The position numbers were made by a program, and so were the translations under genes. The notes under the pieces were generated by a model. That model saw nothing but the letters and a program-made list of their open reading frames with translations, was not told the origin of the DNA and did no database searches. Source: Cinnamomum chago (taxonomy: Eukaryota; Streptophyta; Magnoliopsida; Laurales; Lauraceae). Taken from it: DNA of 64,000 nt. Positions 52,101-61,269 of this stretch are shown here, one piece after another. Each line of letters starts with the position of its first letter. Position 1 is the first letter of the stretch. The DNA lies in contig CP142456.1 in NCBI GenBank assembly GCA_038049695.1, forward strand, positions 15,900,501-15,964,500, given 5' to 3'.

Positions 52101-53372
52101 TTCAATCTTTATTCTACACTTGTCTTCCAGGTAACTGGATGATTTAAGAAGCTGTGCTAAGAGGCAGTATTAATATTCAGATTAGAACTTCTTCTGCCAT
52201 TAATTGGTTTCACTTGCTTGGTTTTCCCTAATTTGTTGCAATTTACAAGTTCCTAACAAAATTATCTGTCTGAATTCAGTTAAGGGTGCAGAAATTAAAT
52301 CCTATTGTAATATTGGCATAGGCCATTCAAACAAAGCAGAATCAAACCCTTGTATAAACAAGCAGCAGATGAAAAGAACAACTTTAAAACATCAATGTAC
52401 TCACTTCAACTTGCACAAGAATGTAGTTGGCTTCTTCAGCCTGTTATCAAACCTCTCCCCACCCAAAACTGGGGTCGCCCTCCTCTCTGCCATCCTTGAC
52501 CCGGTCATGGACCCATGCGCCTTGACACCGGAAGCAGATGCCACCATCTGCGGCTTATGCGCTGCCACATTCGCCTGCGCCTTCATCTGCTGCCGCCTCC
52601 TCTCCTCCTCCCTCTGCTTCTCATACTCCTTTTTCTTCCTTATCCGCCTCTCCTCCTCAGTCTCCACCCTACCCACTGCAGGCCTGCCATTCTGCGGCGG
52701 TGGCGGCAAAACACTCTTCCCCACCGGAGGACCAGAAACCTTATGTTGCTTCACAGGACCCAGAGCGGGCACAGGCTTCACATCCTTCTGGAGTACTCCC
52801 CTTTCCTGGATTCGCGCTCGCCCAGTCCCGCCAATCGTAATTTCTTTGTCAGCGGACAGCGAGGGAGGGGGCGGTGGGGGGAGGGATGGAGGGGGGAGAG
52901 GCGGGGGAGGTGGAGGTGGCGGCGACGAGGGAGGCGGAGGCACCGGCGGCGGCGGTGGTGGGGGCGCATCAAAATGGGGAAACTGGGAGGTATTAGAAGA
53001 AGAAGTAGAAGATGGGTAGTAGAGAGGATGCCCCGACTGCGGCGGCTGCGGTGGTGGCGGCAAATTCATGGGATTTGCAGGTAGAGGATACGAAGGGGGC
53101 TGATAAGGGTACTGCTGCGACTGCGGATGCTGCCGCGAGGGGCCAAAGTGAGGGGAGGAGGGGTTGTAAGCATGGTGAAAGTTGGGATTTTGGGGGATCT
53201 GATTGAAATTGGGTGGGTAGGAAGACGGAGGAGCAACGGACGGATGAGATCCTCCGGCGAACCCGCGATTTTGGGGGTAGGGGTTTGGAGGGAGGGGGTG
53301 GGGCGGAGGGAGAGGAGGCTGGTTAGGCGGAGGAAAGGAGGATTGGGGAGGAAATGGGCGGAAAGAAGCCAT
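25693..53372 (-). CDS. ELF7: PAF1 subunit of the Paf1 transcription elongation complex (ELF7/VIP2 homolog)
   Basis: Twelve exons on the minus strand: 53372-52405, 42587-42519, 31799-31692, 31514-31334, 31225-31146, 31055-30936, 30079-29974, 27532-27446, 26911-26843, 26473-26402, 26317-26156, 25830-25693. All junctions are GT-AG, phases agree, total 2160 bases, 719 residues plus TGA. Residues 1-180 are proline-rich. A charged helix (EEERRIRKKKEYEKQREE) lies near 235-265. The PAF1 core starts at about 315 (RLKKPTTFLCKLKF) and includes TKYTITSLEKM, DRPTDKGVSWLVKTQYIS, VEILPLLPNFDRYEDKF, DEHESRAIMKSF and EHYPVPSRVTVRR. The C-terminus is acidic and serine-rich. PAF1 acts in the nucleus with CTR9, LEO1, RTF1 and CDC73 on RNA polymerase II, histone H2B ubiquitination and, in Arabidopsis, FLC expression. 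Assignment is by recognition of the family; no lesion was seen. Confidence 0.97.
27900..28690 (+). mobile_element. LINE 3' remnant (RNase H end)
   Basis: Broken frames contain RNase H-like pieces: a glycine-rich GGTGIGV region (near 28175), NEDEFLALLASVREA (near 28253) and ANSLAKDGI (near 28470), in the order seen in plant LINE RNase H domains. A 3' tail with aataaaag and an A-rich end follows at about 28660-28690. No intact frame survives. It is antisense to the host gene. Confidence 0.5.
29626..29760 (-). mobile_element. tRNA-derived SINE, minus strand
   Basis: On the minus strand: an A box-like tggtagctcattggcgagg, then ccagggatcaatgc as a B box about 45 bases on, then a body ending in a poly(A) tail (T run at about 29626-29638). 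It differs in sequence from the SINE at 24035. Confidence 0.5.
32207..33666. mobile_element. hAT-like terminal inverted repeat element
   Basis: The left end cagtggcggacccagg and the right end tgggtccgccc are inverted copies. Similarity continues inward about 50 bases (ggggcgaaac...ttcacatc against gatgtgaaaa...ggggcgacc). ttcgcc occurs at both outer edges and may be part of a target duplication. Matching right-type ends also occur near 35328 and 35926, so more than one copy may overlap here. No transposase was seen. Confidence 0.55.
34440..34960 (-). pseudogene. LINE RNase H remnant
   Basis: Minus-strand frames give LKFNVCGAVRGESGLAGI, HVGIKDSDEAVVLAILEAL and, after a break, NAISW...GPWRFHF and STNSIADLLAEQGVDK. 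These follow the plant LINE RNase H order and closely resemble the LINE at 10310-12961, including VGIKDS. A stop and frameshifts are present. Confidence 0.6.
36041..36409 (-). repeat. LTR-like fragment, possible solo LTR
   Basis: On the minus strand it starts TGATGCAGTGAGATCC, like the LTRs at 41688 and 48820, has a TATA-like tattataaatagag, and could end in ...CGCCATCA at 36041. The flanking bases (tctac and cctgc) agree at only three of five, so the left boundary is uncertain. Confidence 0.5.
36410..36960 (-). pseudogene. LINE remnants
   Basis: At 36373-36615 a minus-strand frame reads LFPWLFEVLSTKESSVKDYY, matching the region between RT and zf-RVT of the LINE at 10310-12961 (FPRLFRFVCNKESSVKECYF). 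Near 36860-36930 a second piece resembles an RNase H end (ADSLLGLELMEP). All are broken. They may be parts of one LINE split by later insertions, together with 34440-34960. Confidence 0.5.
38349..38370 (+). repeat. Poly-C run (22)
   Basis: An uninterrupted C run in AT-rich intron 2, followed by tccctttttag. Long G/C homopolymers are rare in plant DNA and the length may be affected by sequencing. Confidence 0.95.
39173..39803. mobile_element. hAT-type MITE
   Basis: The left end tggagctgtcaat and the right end (reverse complement tagagctgttaaaa) form short TIRs. Flanks ctttgata (39165-39172) and ctttgatc (39804-39811) match at seven of eight, the TSD length of hAT elements. The inside repeats acgggtta, acacgac and cccgtt words on both strands, including a 22-base tandem pair at about 39276-39320. 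Confidence 0.75.
41324..41688 (-). repeat. Solo LTR
   Basis: 365 bp with a TG start and CA end (TGATGCAGCAGC to GATTGCATCA on the minus strand), flanked by gtttt at 41319-41323 and 41689-41693. A TATA-like tttataataa lies inside. There is no internal region, so it arose by LTR-LTR recombination. Its first bases match the gag-only element LTR at 48820, suggesting a related family. Confidence 0.85.
43430..44735 (+). mobile_element. LINE 3' remnant, plus strand
   Basis: A 215-codon frame (43541-44188) carries zf-RVT (CPMCLKDEETAHHLLIHC) and its flanks (RLWKPVVEGQFLVKSFY). A second frame (to 44327) begins RNase H (LGIFKLNFDGSF, GGIGGIIRDWNG) and stops. The 3' tail ends in an A run at about 44723-44735. 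RT is missing by 5' truncation. No clear target duplication was found. It is antisense to the PAF1 gene. Confidence 0.85.
44888..45361 (-). repeat. Gag-only element 3' LTR
   Basis: On the minus strand TGATGCAGGTC... to ...GACTGCTTCA. A TATA-like tattaaacccc is not evident, but tcctataaatatg (plus 45118-45130 reversed) can serve as one. Left flank aactc. Confidence 0.95.
45312..46901 (-). CDS. Gag with retropepsin-like domain (gypsy type)
   Basis: 529 codons open from an ATG at 46901. Residues about 5-105 match the retrotransposon gag core (NLKQKELSVDEYTCRFRKL, then VTRFMRGLN). A basic segment follows (about 110-125). Residues about 165-260 are a retropepsin-like fold (KLANLVINRSSAINFV, then ILLGRPWLLD). 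The expected catalytic D-S/T-G is replaced by N-R-S, so the protease is probably inactive. No zinc knuckle was seen. The rest is acidic and unlike known domains, and the frame ends within the LTR. It presumably supplies the particle protein for a parasite of autonomous gypsy elements. Confidence 0.85.
   Translation of the reverse strand: MRNIGPSDEFQSYLYQYTYGNWYFQNKFYFHEFLNLKQKELSVDEYTCRFRKLQHLCALNESALHDVTRFMRGLNSDLEEKMKFCQTVQEAYKEAIRVEHMLRQSHMQQYKSQKRRSLERRRAHVVETHFSGEDNPKLVIHRLLTTNKMEEEEWKQHTKFQTRVRCEGKLANLVINRSSAINFVAQEVIDKLHWPTEKLLKPYRVTWANDVIIPVTHRCLVSFKIGNYADNIWCDVINMNVTHILLGRPWLLDMNVHTDEENNIHSFLWKGQQIELIPLPSQTPSPFTSSPPFEESKSEQKKEIDVVLVPQELQTIIKDIKDDIEQQDQETDDVKTLSDEIASNTFAIEHILEELENTGTTIIAMDSADQKRQEANEEGKVHVEDIDLMSNKPNHSVNLLAIQETSIAPQIVDIPHIDFIFKNQQWIIKDQDLLVHMQQLKHLMVRSQIQEKCKHQKKQYLQSASNWRKKSFRVPKLFDAYKDQELRKFVRLIFDPGGHLQNSRSSSLQSEGKLMQVRPMVCQLIGPSP
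45362..45371 (-). other. Polypurine tract of gag-only element
   Basis: The minus strand reads gaggggaaac directly before the 3' LTR, as expected for plus-strand priming. Confidence 0.8.
46902..48332 (-). other. Non-coding leader of gag-only element
   Basis: About 1.4 kb between primer site and gag start. It includes long pyrimidine/purine tracts (T runs at about 47507-47516, 47536-47545, 47628-47643 and 47701-47724). Frames crossing it are low-complexity artefacts. Long leaders usually hold packaging signals, but none can be identified here. Confidence 0.7.
48333..48344 (-). other. Primer binding site (tRNA-iMet) of gag-only element
   Basis: The minus strand reads tggtatcagagc two bases after the end of the 5' LTR. 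Confidence 0.93.
48347..48820 (-). repeat. Gag-only element 5' LTR
   Basis: 474 bp, the same as 44888-45361 except about five substitutions, all transitions. Right flank aactc. Confidence 0.95.
48992..49096. mobile_element. Small hairpin MITE beside an AT microsatellite
   Basis: Left arm gatacaccttactatgagag and its inverted copy ending at 49096 enclose a loop near 49032-49053; the arms share the ggccctcaca core. An AT run (49100-49132) follows. It resembles in layout, but not in sequence, the element at 21546-21718. Confidence 0.7.
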
Positions 53373-53641
53373 TATAAGTGGCGATTCTATACCTGCAAAA
53401 CCCTAGGAGAGAGAAAAACCATGATCTTCTAGAAGAGAGAAGAGAAGAGAAGCTAGGGTTTTGGGGTTCTAGCTTCGAGCTAGAATGAGCAGAGTTGGGC
53501 TTTGCGTCGAAGAAGAAGAGCAAGAAAGGGAAGATTTTTGCACTGAGGCGCACGATAGCGTCTGTAGGAGGTGGCTGACGAAAGAGAGCTGCTTCGATGT
53601 CATCAGAACGACGAGGGAGAAGGGGGAATTGGTTTTATAGG
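53373..53641 (-). promoter_or_regulatory. PAF1 5' UTR and core promoter candidate
   Basis: On the minus strand a TATA-like ctataaaacc at 53640-53631 lies about 260 bases before the start codon. The leader is C/T-rich and carries a telo-box aaaccctagc at about 53460-53451, common in plant housekeeping gene leaders. A transcript start near 53605 is inferred. Confidence 0.6.
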
Positions 53642-53742
53642 ATGACAAATTTTTATTTTTATTCTTCAAAAAAAAAATGCTCTTCAAAAAAATATTTGTT
53701 TTTATTTATTTATTTACTTTTTGGGGGCTCACTCCTCATTAA

Positions 53743-55531
53743 GAATATTTTAACAATTAAAAAAAATTTAATGGTCAACGCACAAAATAGAGAACTTTAG
53801 TCAAACTCACACCAAACAAGAAATGCGCACAAAAAAATCAACTTTTTTTACCATTTTTTTTGTGATCGCTATTGACCTTCATTTTCTGTATTGTCGACCC
53901 TCGCTACTCCTCATCTTCTTCCTTATTCTTCCTCTCTTCCCCCAACCCAATCCAATGATGGAGAATTCCATACCTTAATATCAAAAGGTGCTCCCTTGAT
54001 TTCCATTCTTCCAAGATAACATATTTTAAGACTATATATAACCAAATCTGCTAAGTTTGATCATGGCAGCATGGAAGCTTTCATTATTAATCTTGTTCAC
54101 AAGGATAGCCGACAATGAACTCTAAAAAGTTTCTCTTATAAGAATTGAAATGTTTCTCTAGTAGTATTACCCAGGGGTGTAATGGTTCGGTTAACTGTTT
54201 GTTTTGGGAAAACCATTAACCAAATCGTATTTTACGATTTTTAGTTTTTAAAAACCATAACCGTAACCGTATTTTAAAAAATTGTTAAAAACCAAGCCGC
54301 TGTTAACCGTATTAAACGGTTCGATTATAGTTAATTGTCACTTAAAAAAATTATCTTTGCCCTTTAACTCTACATGTAGAACACTATCATTTTTCACATA
54401 TCAAACAAAACAACACTATCATTCTTCACGAAAATAAACACAACTAAAAATCTAAAATGATACTGCAAACATCTATCATGCAATACACTTAGGTCATTTA
54501 GTTTTTTTTATTAGTGTAATGGTTCGGTTAACCGTGTGCTTTGGAAAAACGGTTAACCGAATCGTATTTTACGGTTCAGTTAGGTTAATAACCGTGAGTC
54601 AAGACTGAAAATCGTAACCGAACCGTGAAGCACGGTTTTCCGATTTTAATAACCGTAACCGAACCGTGAAACACAGTTATTAACCGTCAATTCATTTCGG
54701 TCAGTTAGACGGTTTTCCTTTTTTTTTTTTTTTTACACCCCTAGTATTAGCCTATTATATTAGTACCTTAGTCTCGTATCCATGATGTTGTTTGGCAAGT
54801 CGGAAGATAACATATTTTGAATTTTAACTTCTTCATGAGTTGTGGTGTTTGGTAGTTGGCTTTAAGCAATGACATTATCTTCTAGTGTCTTCTTCAGGCA
54901 ATGTATATGTAACAATGGGTGTGGATTTTAGATCTAACAAGAGGATTCAGTCTTTCAAGTATAGTCCTATGCATGCAAGCATGTTATATGGTCCCATAGA
55001 AACAAGGAGAGAATATCACGGGAGAACGAACATTGATTGACAGTTGTCTATAGGGCTATAGGGATAAGAAAAACAATCATTAACATGAAATCCAGTTTAG
55101 TGCAATGTTGTTTGCTTGCTTTGTATGTGCTCAAGCTCCTTGTAGATTCTCCCTCAGAATTTGTAAAACATGATATATATCGTGTAGATCAGAATCATCT
55201 TGATGCGTATTTGGTTACCCATGAGAAAATGAACTAAACACGCAATGAGCAGGCATGAACTTCTCCATTATTGGATTGGGTTTGGGGAAGAGAGGGAGAA
55301 AGAAGAAAAATGAGGAGTTTATGCCTGCTCAGAGTCGACGACGACCCTTAATTGTAATAGCGACCACCGTCAACCCTCAACACAGAAAATGAAGGTCGAT
55401 AGCGACCACAAAAAAAAGGTAAAAAGAAAAATGTGGTTTTTCTATACGAATTTCCTGTTTGGTGTGGGTTTAGCTAAAGTCCCATGTTTGGTGTACTGGC
55501 TACATAAAGTTATGTTTTTGGTAAAATTATC
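53743..55531. mobile_element. Foldback element with long inverted arms (MULE-like)
   Basis: The left arm (53743 to about 53975) is an imperfect inverted copy of the right arm (about 55243-55531); ends read gaatattttaac and, inverted, gataattttacc. Flanks cctcattaa (53734-53742) and tctgattaa (55532-55540) match at seven of nine, the TSD length of MULEs. A related unfilled site is at 56333-56513. The inside has no recognisable protein and contains the nested MITE at 54172-54743. It ends about 100 bases upstream of the PAF1 TATA candidate. Confidence 0.78.
54172..54743. mobile_element. hAT-type MITE rich in GGTTAACCG words
   Basis: Ends caggggtgtaatgg and, inverted, taggggtgtaaaa are typical of hAT MITEs. 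Flanks gtattacc (54164-54171) and gtattagc (54744-54751) match at seven of eight. The inside repeats ggttcggttaac, aaccgtaaccg and related words on both strands, with the left end sequence repeated at about 54516, suggesting an internal duplication. Confidence 0.85.
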
Positions 55532-55697
55532 TCTGATTAATTACCATTTTTGTAGGTGACCAATCTGACTGTGAGCCCAAATATTGGAGTGAGATTTGAT
55601 CAAGGAAAAGGCTTGTCTTCTTTTCTTCTTTTTTTCCTACATTGGGATTCAAACTTCGGGGATGTTTTTGTTAGAAGAAATTTTAGAAGTCATGCAT
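55532..55697 (+). repeat. Host repeat copy A (filled site)
   Basis: Matches 56344-56513 in the same orientation over about 165 bases (ttaccatttttgtaggtgac...). Its left neighbour gggctcact is now 1.8 kb away at 53725-53733 because of the foldback insertion. Confidence 0.85.
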
Positions 55698-56332
55698 TGA
55701 GAACTAGCAACAAAGGCCGATGCTTAGCCCGAGCCCAAAAATGAAGATATATTAAAATTTAGTTTTATTCTAAAATTAAAAAAGATATTATTTATTTTAT
55801 ATATTAAAATATATAAAGAGAAAACAATGAAGTAGACTTATATATGATTGACCACCCTTTGAATTTAATCTTTCTTAGGGTCCATAGGTCTCAGCTGCAA
55901 AGCATTAACAACACTAAATATAGATTCAACAAATTAAAAAAAAAGTTATAAGCAATCACGAACATAATTAAAAGAGATTTGATCCCTGATCAGTTTGTAC
56001 CAAAATACCTTAATTAATCTGTTACAAACAATCACAAACATAATTAAAAAGGAGAATGTGCAATAAAATTACATAATAGGCATATCAAATTTGGATTTAT
56101 AAAATTTCACATGTTTTAATTTTTCATGTAAGAAACCAAAATAATTTTTTTAAATTCGGGCAAATCCTAACACAAATATAACAATGTTTTTGAAAGAAAA
56201 CTAAAATAATATTTGAAATTCGTGATTCGTCTTATGGATATCACAACATTACATTTTGATACAAAAGCACAAGAAGCTAAATATTATGATATTACGTACA
56301 ATAAATTGAAGAAAAACAGAATGAAATTTTTT

Positions 56333-56513
56333 GAGGGCTCACTTCTGATTAATTACCATTTTTGTAGGTGACCAATCTGAATGTGAGCCCAAATATTGGA
56401 GTGAAATTTGATCAAAGAAAGGCTTGTCATCTTTTCTTTTTCTTTTCTTTTCCTACATCGGGATTCAAACTTCGAGACTCTTTTTGTTAAAAGAAATTTT
56501 AGAATTCATGCAT
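56333..56513 (+). repeat. Host repeat copy B (empty site)
   Basis: Carries gggctcact directly joined to tctgattaa, with a single copy of the 9-base target, so it shows the sequence before the foldback inserted in copy A. Confidence 0.85.
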
Positions 56514-58367
56514 ATGGATTTTAAATCCTCATCTCACCTCTAGCGTTTGAAATACTAGAATTCAAAGAAATCGAAAAAATATTCGTAACTTTTTAAGTCG
56601 GTTAGAATTGTTGAAATGTAAAATTCCAACAGAAGAAATATGGTATTGAAATGTTGAGAGGATTGTAACTGTTTCAGGTAGATTGAAAGGGCTGGAATTC
56701 AGAATTCCAAAAAGAAACATGGCATTTGGAATGCCAAGATGACACCCATCATACCAGTGTCAGAAATCCCCAGACTTAAGAAATTCATGTCAAGAATTCT
56801 CCTAAATCAATTAATGGGTTTTCTTTAAATGGGTCCGGGACCCTCCTACAACAACAATATAATGTAGGATCATACACCCCCTGAGTTACCATTCCGATCA
56901 AAATCAATTGGTGATGGAAGAGGCACAACTTAAGATTTTAAAGTTTTGGCATTGGCATCGCACCCGTAGGTCTGTTTTTAGAGTCGTCATCCTAGGGAGC
57001 GACATTTTGGACTTTGGGCGACGTCCCGCAGGACAGCACGCCAACCTCGCAAGGTCTCCAACATATAAACCTATCCATGTGGATTGGTATACACCTATCA
57101 ATTTGGGACTCACATATTATCTACCAAACCCCTGTCATACACTTATCCATGTCCGGTAGCTTAGTTCGTGAACCATCTCCCCTCCCCTCCACATAAACAA
57201 CCGGGGGTCAATCCCCGACTGTAGCGCTAATGGTAAGGGACTTATGAGCATATGTGTGGGTGTGTGTGGATGCTTACCTTACAACAACAATAATAATGGA
57301 TTCAATAACAACAATAAAAAATAGTAGCATATAATCAACAGATTTTTGTACCATTAAGTAAATATTTAAGATTGTATAAATAGAGTAATCTGGCTATATT
57401 CTTTTCATCCGTGATGATATGCATCTCTTCGAGGGTTACAACAAATTTTGGCATATCTTTAAAGAGCGAAATTATAAATACTTTGAAAGCATTCTTAAAT
57501 TTTCGATAGCATGGATGATTACTCTACATAGAAGAAACAACAACCTAGAGGAAATGCCCTCTTCTCCATTTCACACTCGAATAATATAACCACCGTCATC
57601 ACCATCAAAACTACCAGCAACATCAACAACACCAACAATAACAACAAAGTTGTCAACTCCCACAACCCTAAAGGACCATCAAAACACTAAAACCTCAAAC
57701 CCAAAACCCTAAATCCCCAAATCAAATCGAAATGCCCCAAAATCTAAGCTCAAAGCCATAAAGACTAATCAAAATACAAAACCCTGAGATCAAAATAGAA
57801 ATAAAAGCATGATAATTGCAAAAAAAGTATATAAACAAGAAAGAGAGAGATATATATACTCCATTCTTAGCATGCTCGGTTCATGGAGGAATTTAGAAAG
57901 GGAAGAGAACTCCATGGTCCTGCTAGGGGTTTTTTGTGAAAGTGAATTGGGGAGAGGATCTATTGAAGGGATCTCTCCTGAAGGTTTCTTTAAATACCAG
58001 CGAATATGTCATAAGCCAAAAATTATAAATGTAAACTTCTACAAAAAATAGCAAAAAAGTCTATCCGGTTCATGCACTTGCCTCTTATTCAAATCTCTTC
58101 AGTTTTACTACTAAATCAAATAAAGAAAATGCTTTACTGCTAATTCAAACAAACAAACCAAAAATAGACATTTCTCAAATGTCAATTTGAGTTAAGTTCC
58201 AAGTGAAATAGAACTAATAAATAAACCTACCAAACACTACCTTAGTAAAATTTGGGCAACAAACTATAACGTATAAGTTAGATGGACTAGGTAAAGAAAG
58301 AAACAGCCCACACCAGTCAAATGTAGATATTTCTAGACCTTTAATATATATTATAGACGTAGGATTT
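56514..58367. other. Intergenic with a possible SINE
   Basis: No gene recognised. At about 57155-57290 a tRNA-like ggtagcttagttcg followed about 50 bases later by gggggtcaatcccc suggests a SINE head, but no poly(A) tail or target duplication is clear. An ACA-rich stretch follows at about 57600-57650. Confidence 0.45.
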
Positions 58368-58995
58368 GATTTTGAAATTGGAGTCCGATTTTGCAATTGA
58401 TTGAGAAATTGAGCATCAATTTCGATTTCAATTGCAAAATTGGAACTCCAATTTCGATTTCAATTTTAATTGGATAGAGTCCACTTTTTTGTAACTTTCT
58501 TTAGGTGAATTTAAAATTCTAATATATCTATTGTGGATAGGAGATTAAAGAGTTTTCTAAGAGGGTCATGTTTAGATCAGATAAGAATAGTTTAAACAAA
58601 AAATGAGTATTCCAAAATATTCAAACTCATTTAAAACCTATTCAAACTTTACCCAAACTTTATACTTTATCCAAAGTTAACGTAGGCATCGATTTCAAAA
58701 TTGGAGTCCAATTTGCTAATTGATTGCAAAATTGGACTCTAATATCAAATCAATTTGAGAAATTGGATCTCAAATCAATTTCAAGAGATGAGCTCTACCA
58801 ATCAATTCAGAGTCCACTTTTGTTAAGCTTCTTTATGTGAATTCAAATTTTAATATATATTTATTATGGATAGGTGATTAAAGAGTCCAGATGAAAAAAC
58901 TCAAACTGCTCAATAACTCTATCCAACCAAGTTAAAATGAGTCTTCTTTAGATAGATTTAGAATTTTAATATATCTATTATGGTTAGAAAATCCT
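58368..58995. repeat. Degenerate tandem duplication, period about 332
   Basis: Unit 58368-58558 (aaattggagtcc... to gattaaagag) recurs at about 58700-58890 with many changes. A partial third copy (agtcttctttag to atatctatta) is at 58938-58985. Confidence 0.6.
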
Positions 58996-59781
58996 TAATA
59001 TTTGTGATTTTTAAAGTGGATCATTGATAGTGATTTATACATATGGGCTCCACATACAATAAACTTTTTTAAAGTGGGCCTCATATTCTAATTCCTAAAG
59101 ACGGGGTCACATGCAATTTTGCAAATGTTAATTTACATAAGACTTAAAGTTTCATGCTCATTTATATATAAAGTAATATTTACTTTTTATAAATACCGGG
59201 CTGGGCCATGCTTCGAACCGTAATAAATAGTATATTTGTTTTTTTTTTTTTCATATTTTTTTGTTTTATATTTATTTTCTCATTAATTAATATCACATAA
59301 AATAGCCACAAATTGGTCGTGTTTTTATTTCTTGGCTCGGGCTTAGTGCTAGCATGCTTTGCTAGTTTCTCATTATAGGTGCATGGGGTTAAAGGACTTG
59401 GCATTTGCTTGGTAATTAGTATCTAATGTGATAAGCAATTCTCCGTATTATCCATCTAAGTGATGGTCTCTTACTAATTTGACTTTCAACCATCCATTTT
59501 ACAAAGTAGGTTTTCAAGTGGCCAAGATTGTGTAGTGCAAGAGATCATTTCCATATGGACTATCCATTTTGGGTTTTACAAATGAATGGTCCAAGTTACA
59601 AGAATATTTACTCAAATCAAAGAAATACTGTACCTTCAAGCAGTATTAGTAGGAGAAAAAAATAATGCCAAATGTCTTTTCTCCTTAAGCCCTTTTAGTG
59701 GTAAGAGTTATTCTCAATCTTAATCTAAATTTATTATGTTTGATAAAAACTCGAGATAGCTTCAATGAACATCTAGCCATT

Positions 59782-59822
<41 letters not shown>

Positions 59823-61269
59823 TGCGTGAATTAATAATTTTACTGTCTTACCTTAAATTGAAGCCACTACATCCAACACATCAACCAAAATAACCATTTA
59901 TGTGAAACTTGCTCAATATATTATAAATCACTCATCAACCCAACCATCGTGTTGTTCTACATGGACCTCTCTTGCCCCCAACGCATGCACCCATCCAGTT
60001 GAGAACTACTAAATACATATCTTGAACATCTTATCTTTGCCTAGATGGGATCCATTTAAGCTACCCAGTCCACGTGTCTCCATATACATGGGACCCATCA
60101 CATCCAACCATCCACCTTTGTTTATGATCGACCATTCACATATTCAACCAATGGGTTTCATAAGTGGATGAATTAGTTTGATTTAATGGGTATCGTGTGT
60201 CCATTATCATTTAAGAGGGACCACTATCTTTACACTATTTACATGGCAATGATGATGTTATTTAGGTGGCCCCACCATAAGACTTGATATGATTGTCGAT
60301 TAAAGGGCATTTCAATAATTCAAGAGTCATTTTCTCGTAAAAATTTATTGCATCCCATCTTTATGTGAATATTTAACTAAATACATCTTTATGTGAATAT
60401 TTAACTAAATACATTTAAAACGATTCTAACTCTTGAGAACATTTAGCTAAATATACAAGTAGTTTAAGTTAGAGGAATCACAAACTAATTTATAGATATT
60501 TACTCCCCATATTGTTGAAACTATATGGGCTACCTTTTAATTAAATTATGTTATAATATAAATGTATATTTTGATGAATATTAGATTTACATACGAAACA
60601 TGTGAATCACATTAGTTGTATGCACGTAGAAGTGGAAATGGACAAATGCATGGATAGTAATCAAAGGTGTCGCGCATTCGGTCACGGCTAACCAAGCCTT
60701 ATGGTGGTAAAATTTGGGGCTTATTAAAATTTTCCAACATTAATACATTTGCAACCCCTAATTGGTTGGATCGAGTTCGCGGTGAGATTATGAATAAAGT
60801 ATCCATCACCATAAATCAAATGCAGAAGCGTCCAATCATAATATCAAAATCCGGATGACATAATAATAAAAGAGAGCAAATACGAGTAGTAAGGATGCAT
60901 TTAATTTTAAGTTGCCAATACCCCTTGGTAACTTAAAATTACATGCTGCTGGCACACAAAAATTACAAGTATTCTTAACAAGAAAGAAAGCCAACAAGAT
61001 GAGCATAGAAAAGAAAATGGAGATTTAGGATGCATTTGGCATCGTGCTATTTGGATGTTCCCATGTTCTCACGAGATGAGGCTAAAGAAAACGTGTTTGT
61101 GATAAGTTTAAATCACTGTTCCAAATTTTATTCTTGCTATAAGGAATCCCAAAATCTTAACCCATTGGCATAAGAAAGTTTGAAATTTTTATTTTTATTT
61201 TTTAGAAACAACTTGTGGGCATAGTTATTTCCTACTTATCTCTTGCCTTTTAAAGAGACCATTTAAAGA
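58996..61269. other. Intergenic, no gene recognised
   Basis: AT-rich. It contains an AT run at 59785-59819 and a perfect two-copy 28-base tandem repeat at 60357-60412 (atctttatgtgaatattt...). No coding domain seen. Confidence 0.6.

Larger units (their letters stand above)
42588..52404 (-). other. PAF1 intron 1 (9.8 kb)
   Basis: Contains an AAAT microsatellite at 42604-42627, a plus-strand LINE remnant (43430-44735), the complete gag-only LTR element (44888-48820) and a small hairpin MITE (48992-49096) with an AT run at 49100-49132. From 49150 to 52400 no gene or element was recognised. A minus-strand frame at 50953-51234 and a plus-strand frame at 51827-52087 have no convincing domain. Confidence 0.85.

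Noticed and set aside
52204..53206. Long plus-strand frames (up to 271 and 189 codons) opposite PAF1 exon 1
   Set aside because: They are the antisense of GC-rich proline codons and give Gly/Arg-rich low-complexity translations; the minus-strand exon fits the PAF1 family and splices correctly.
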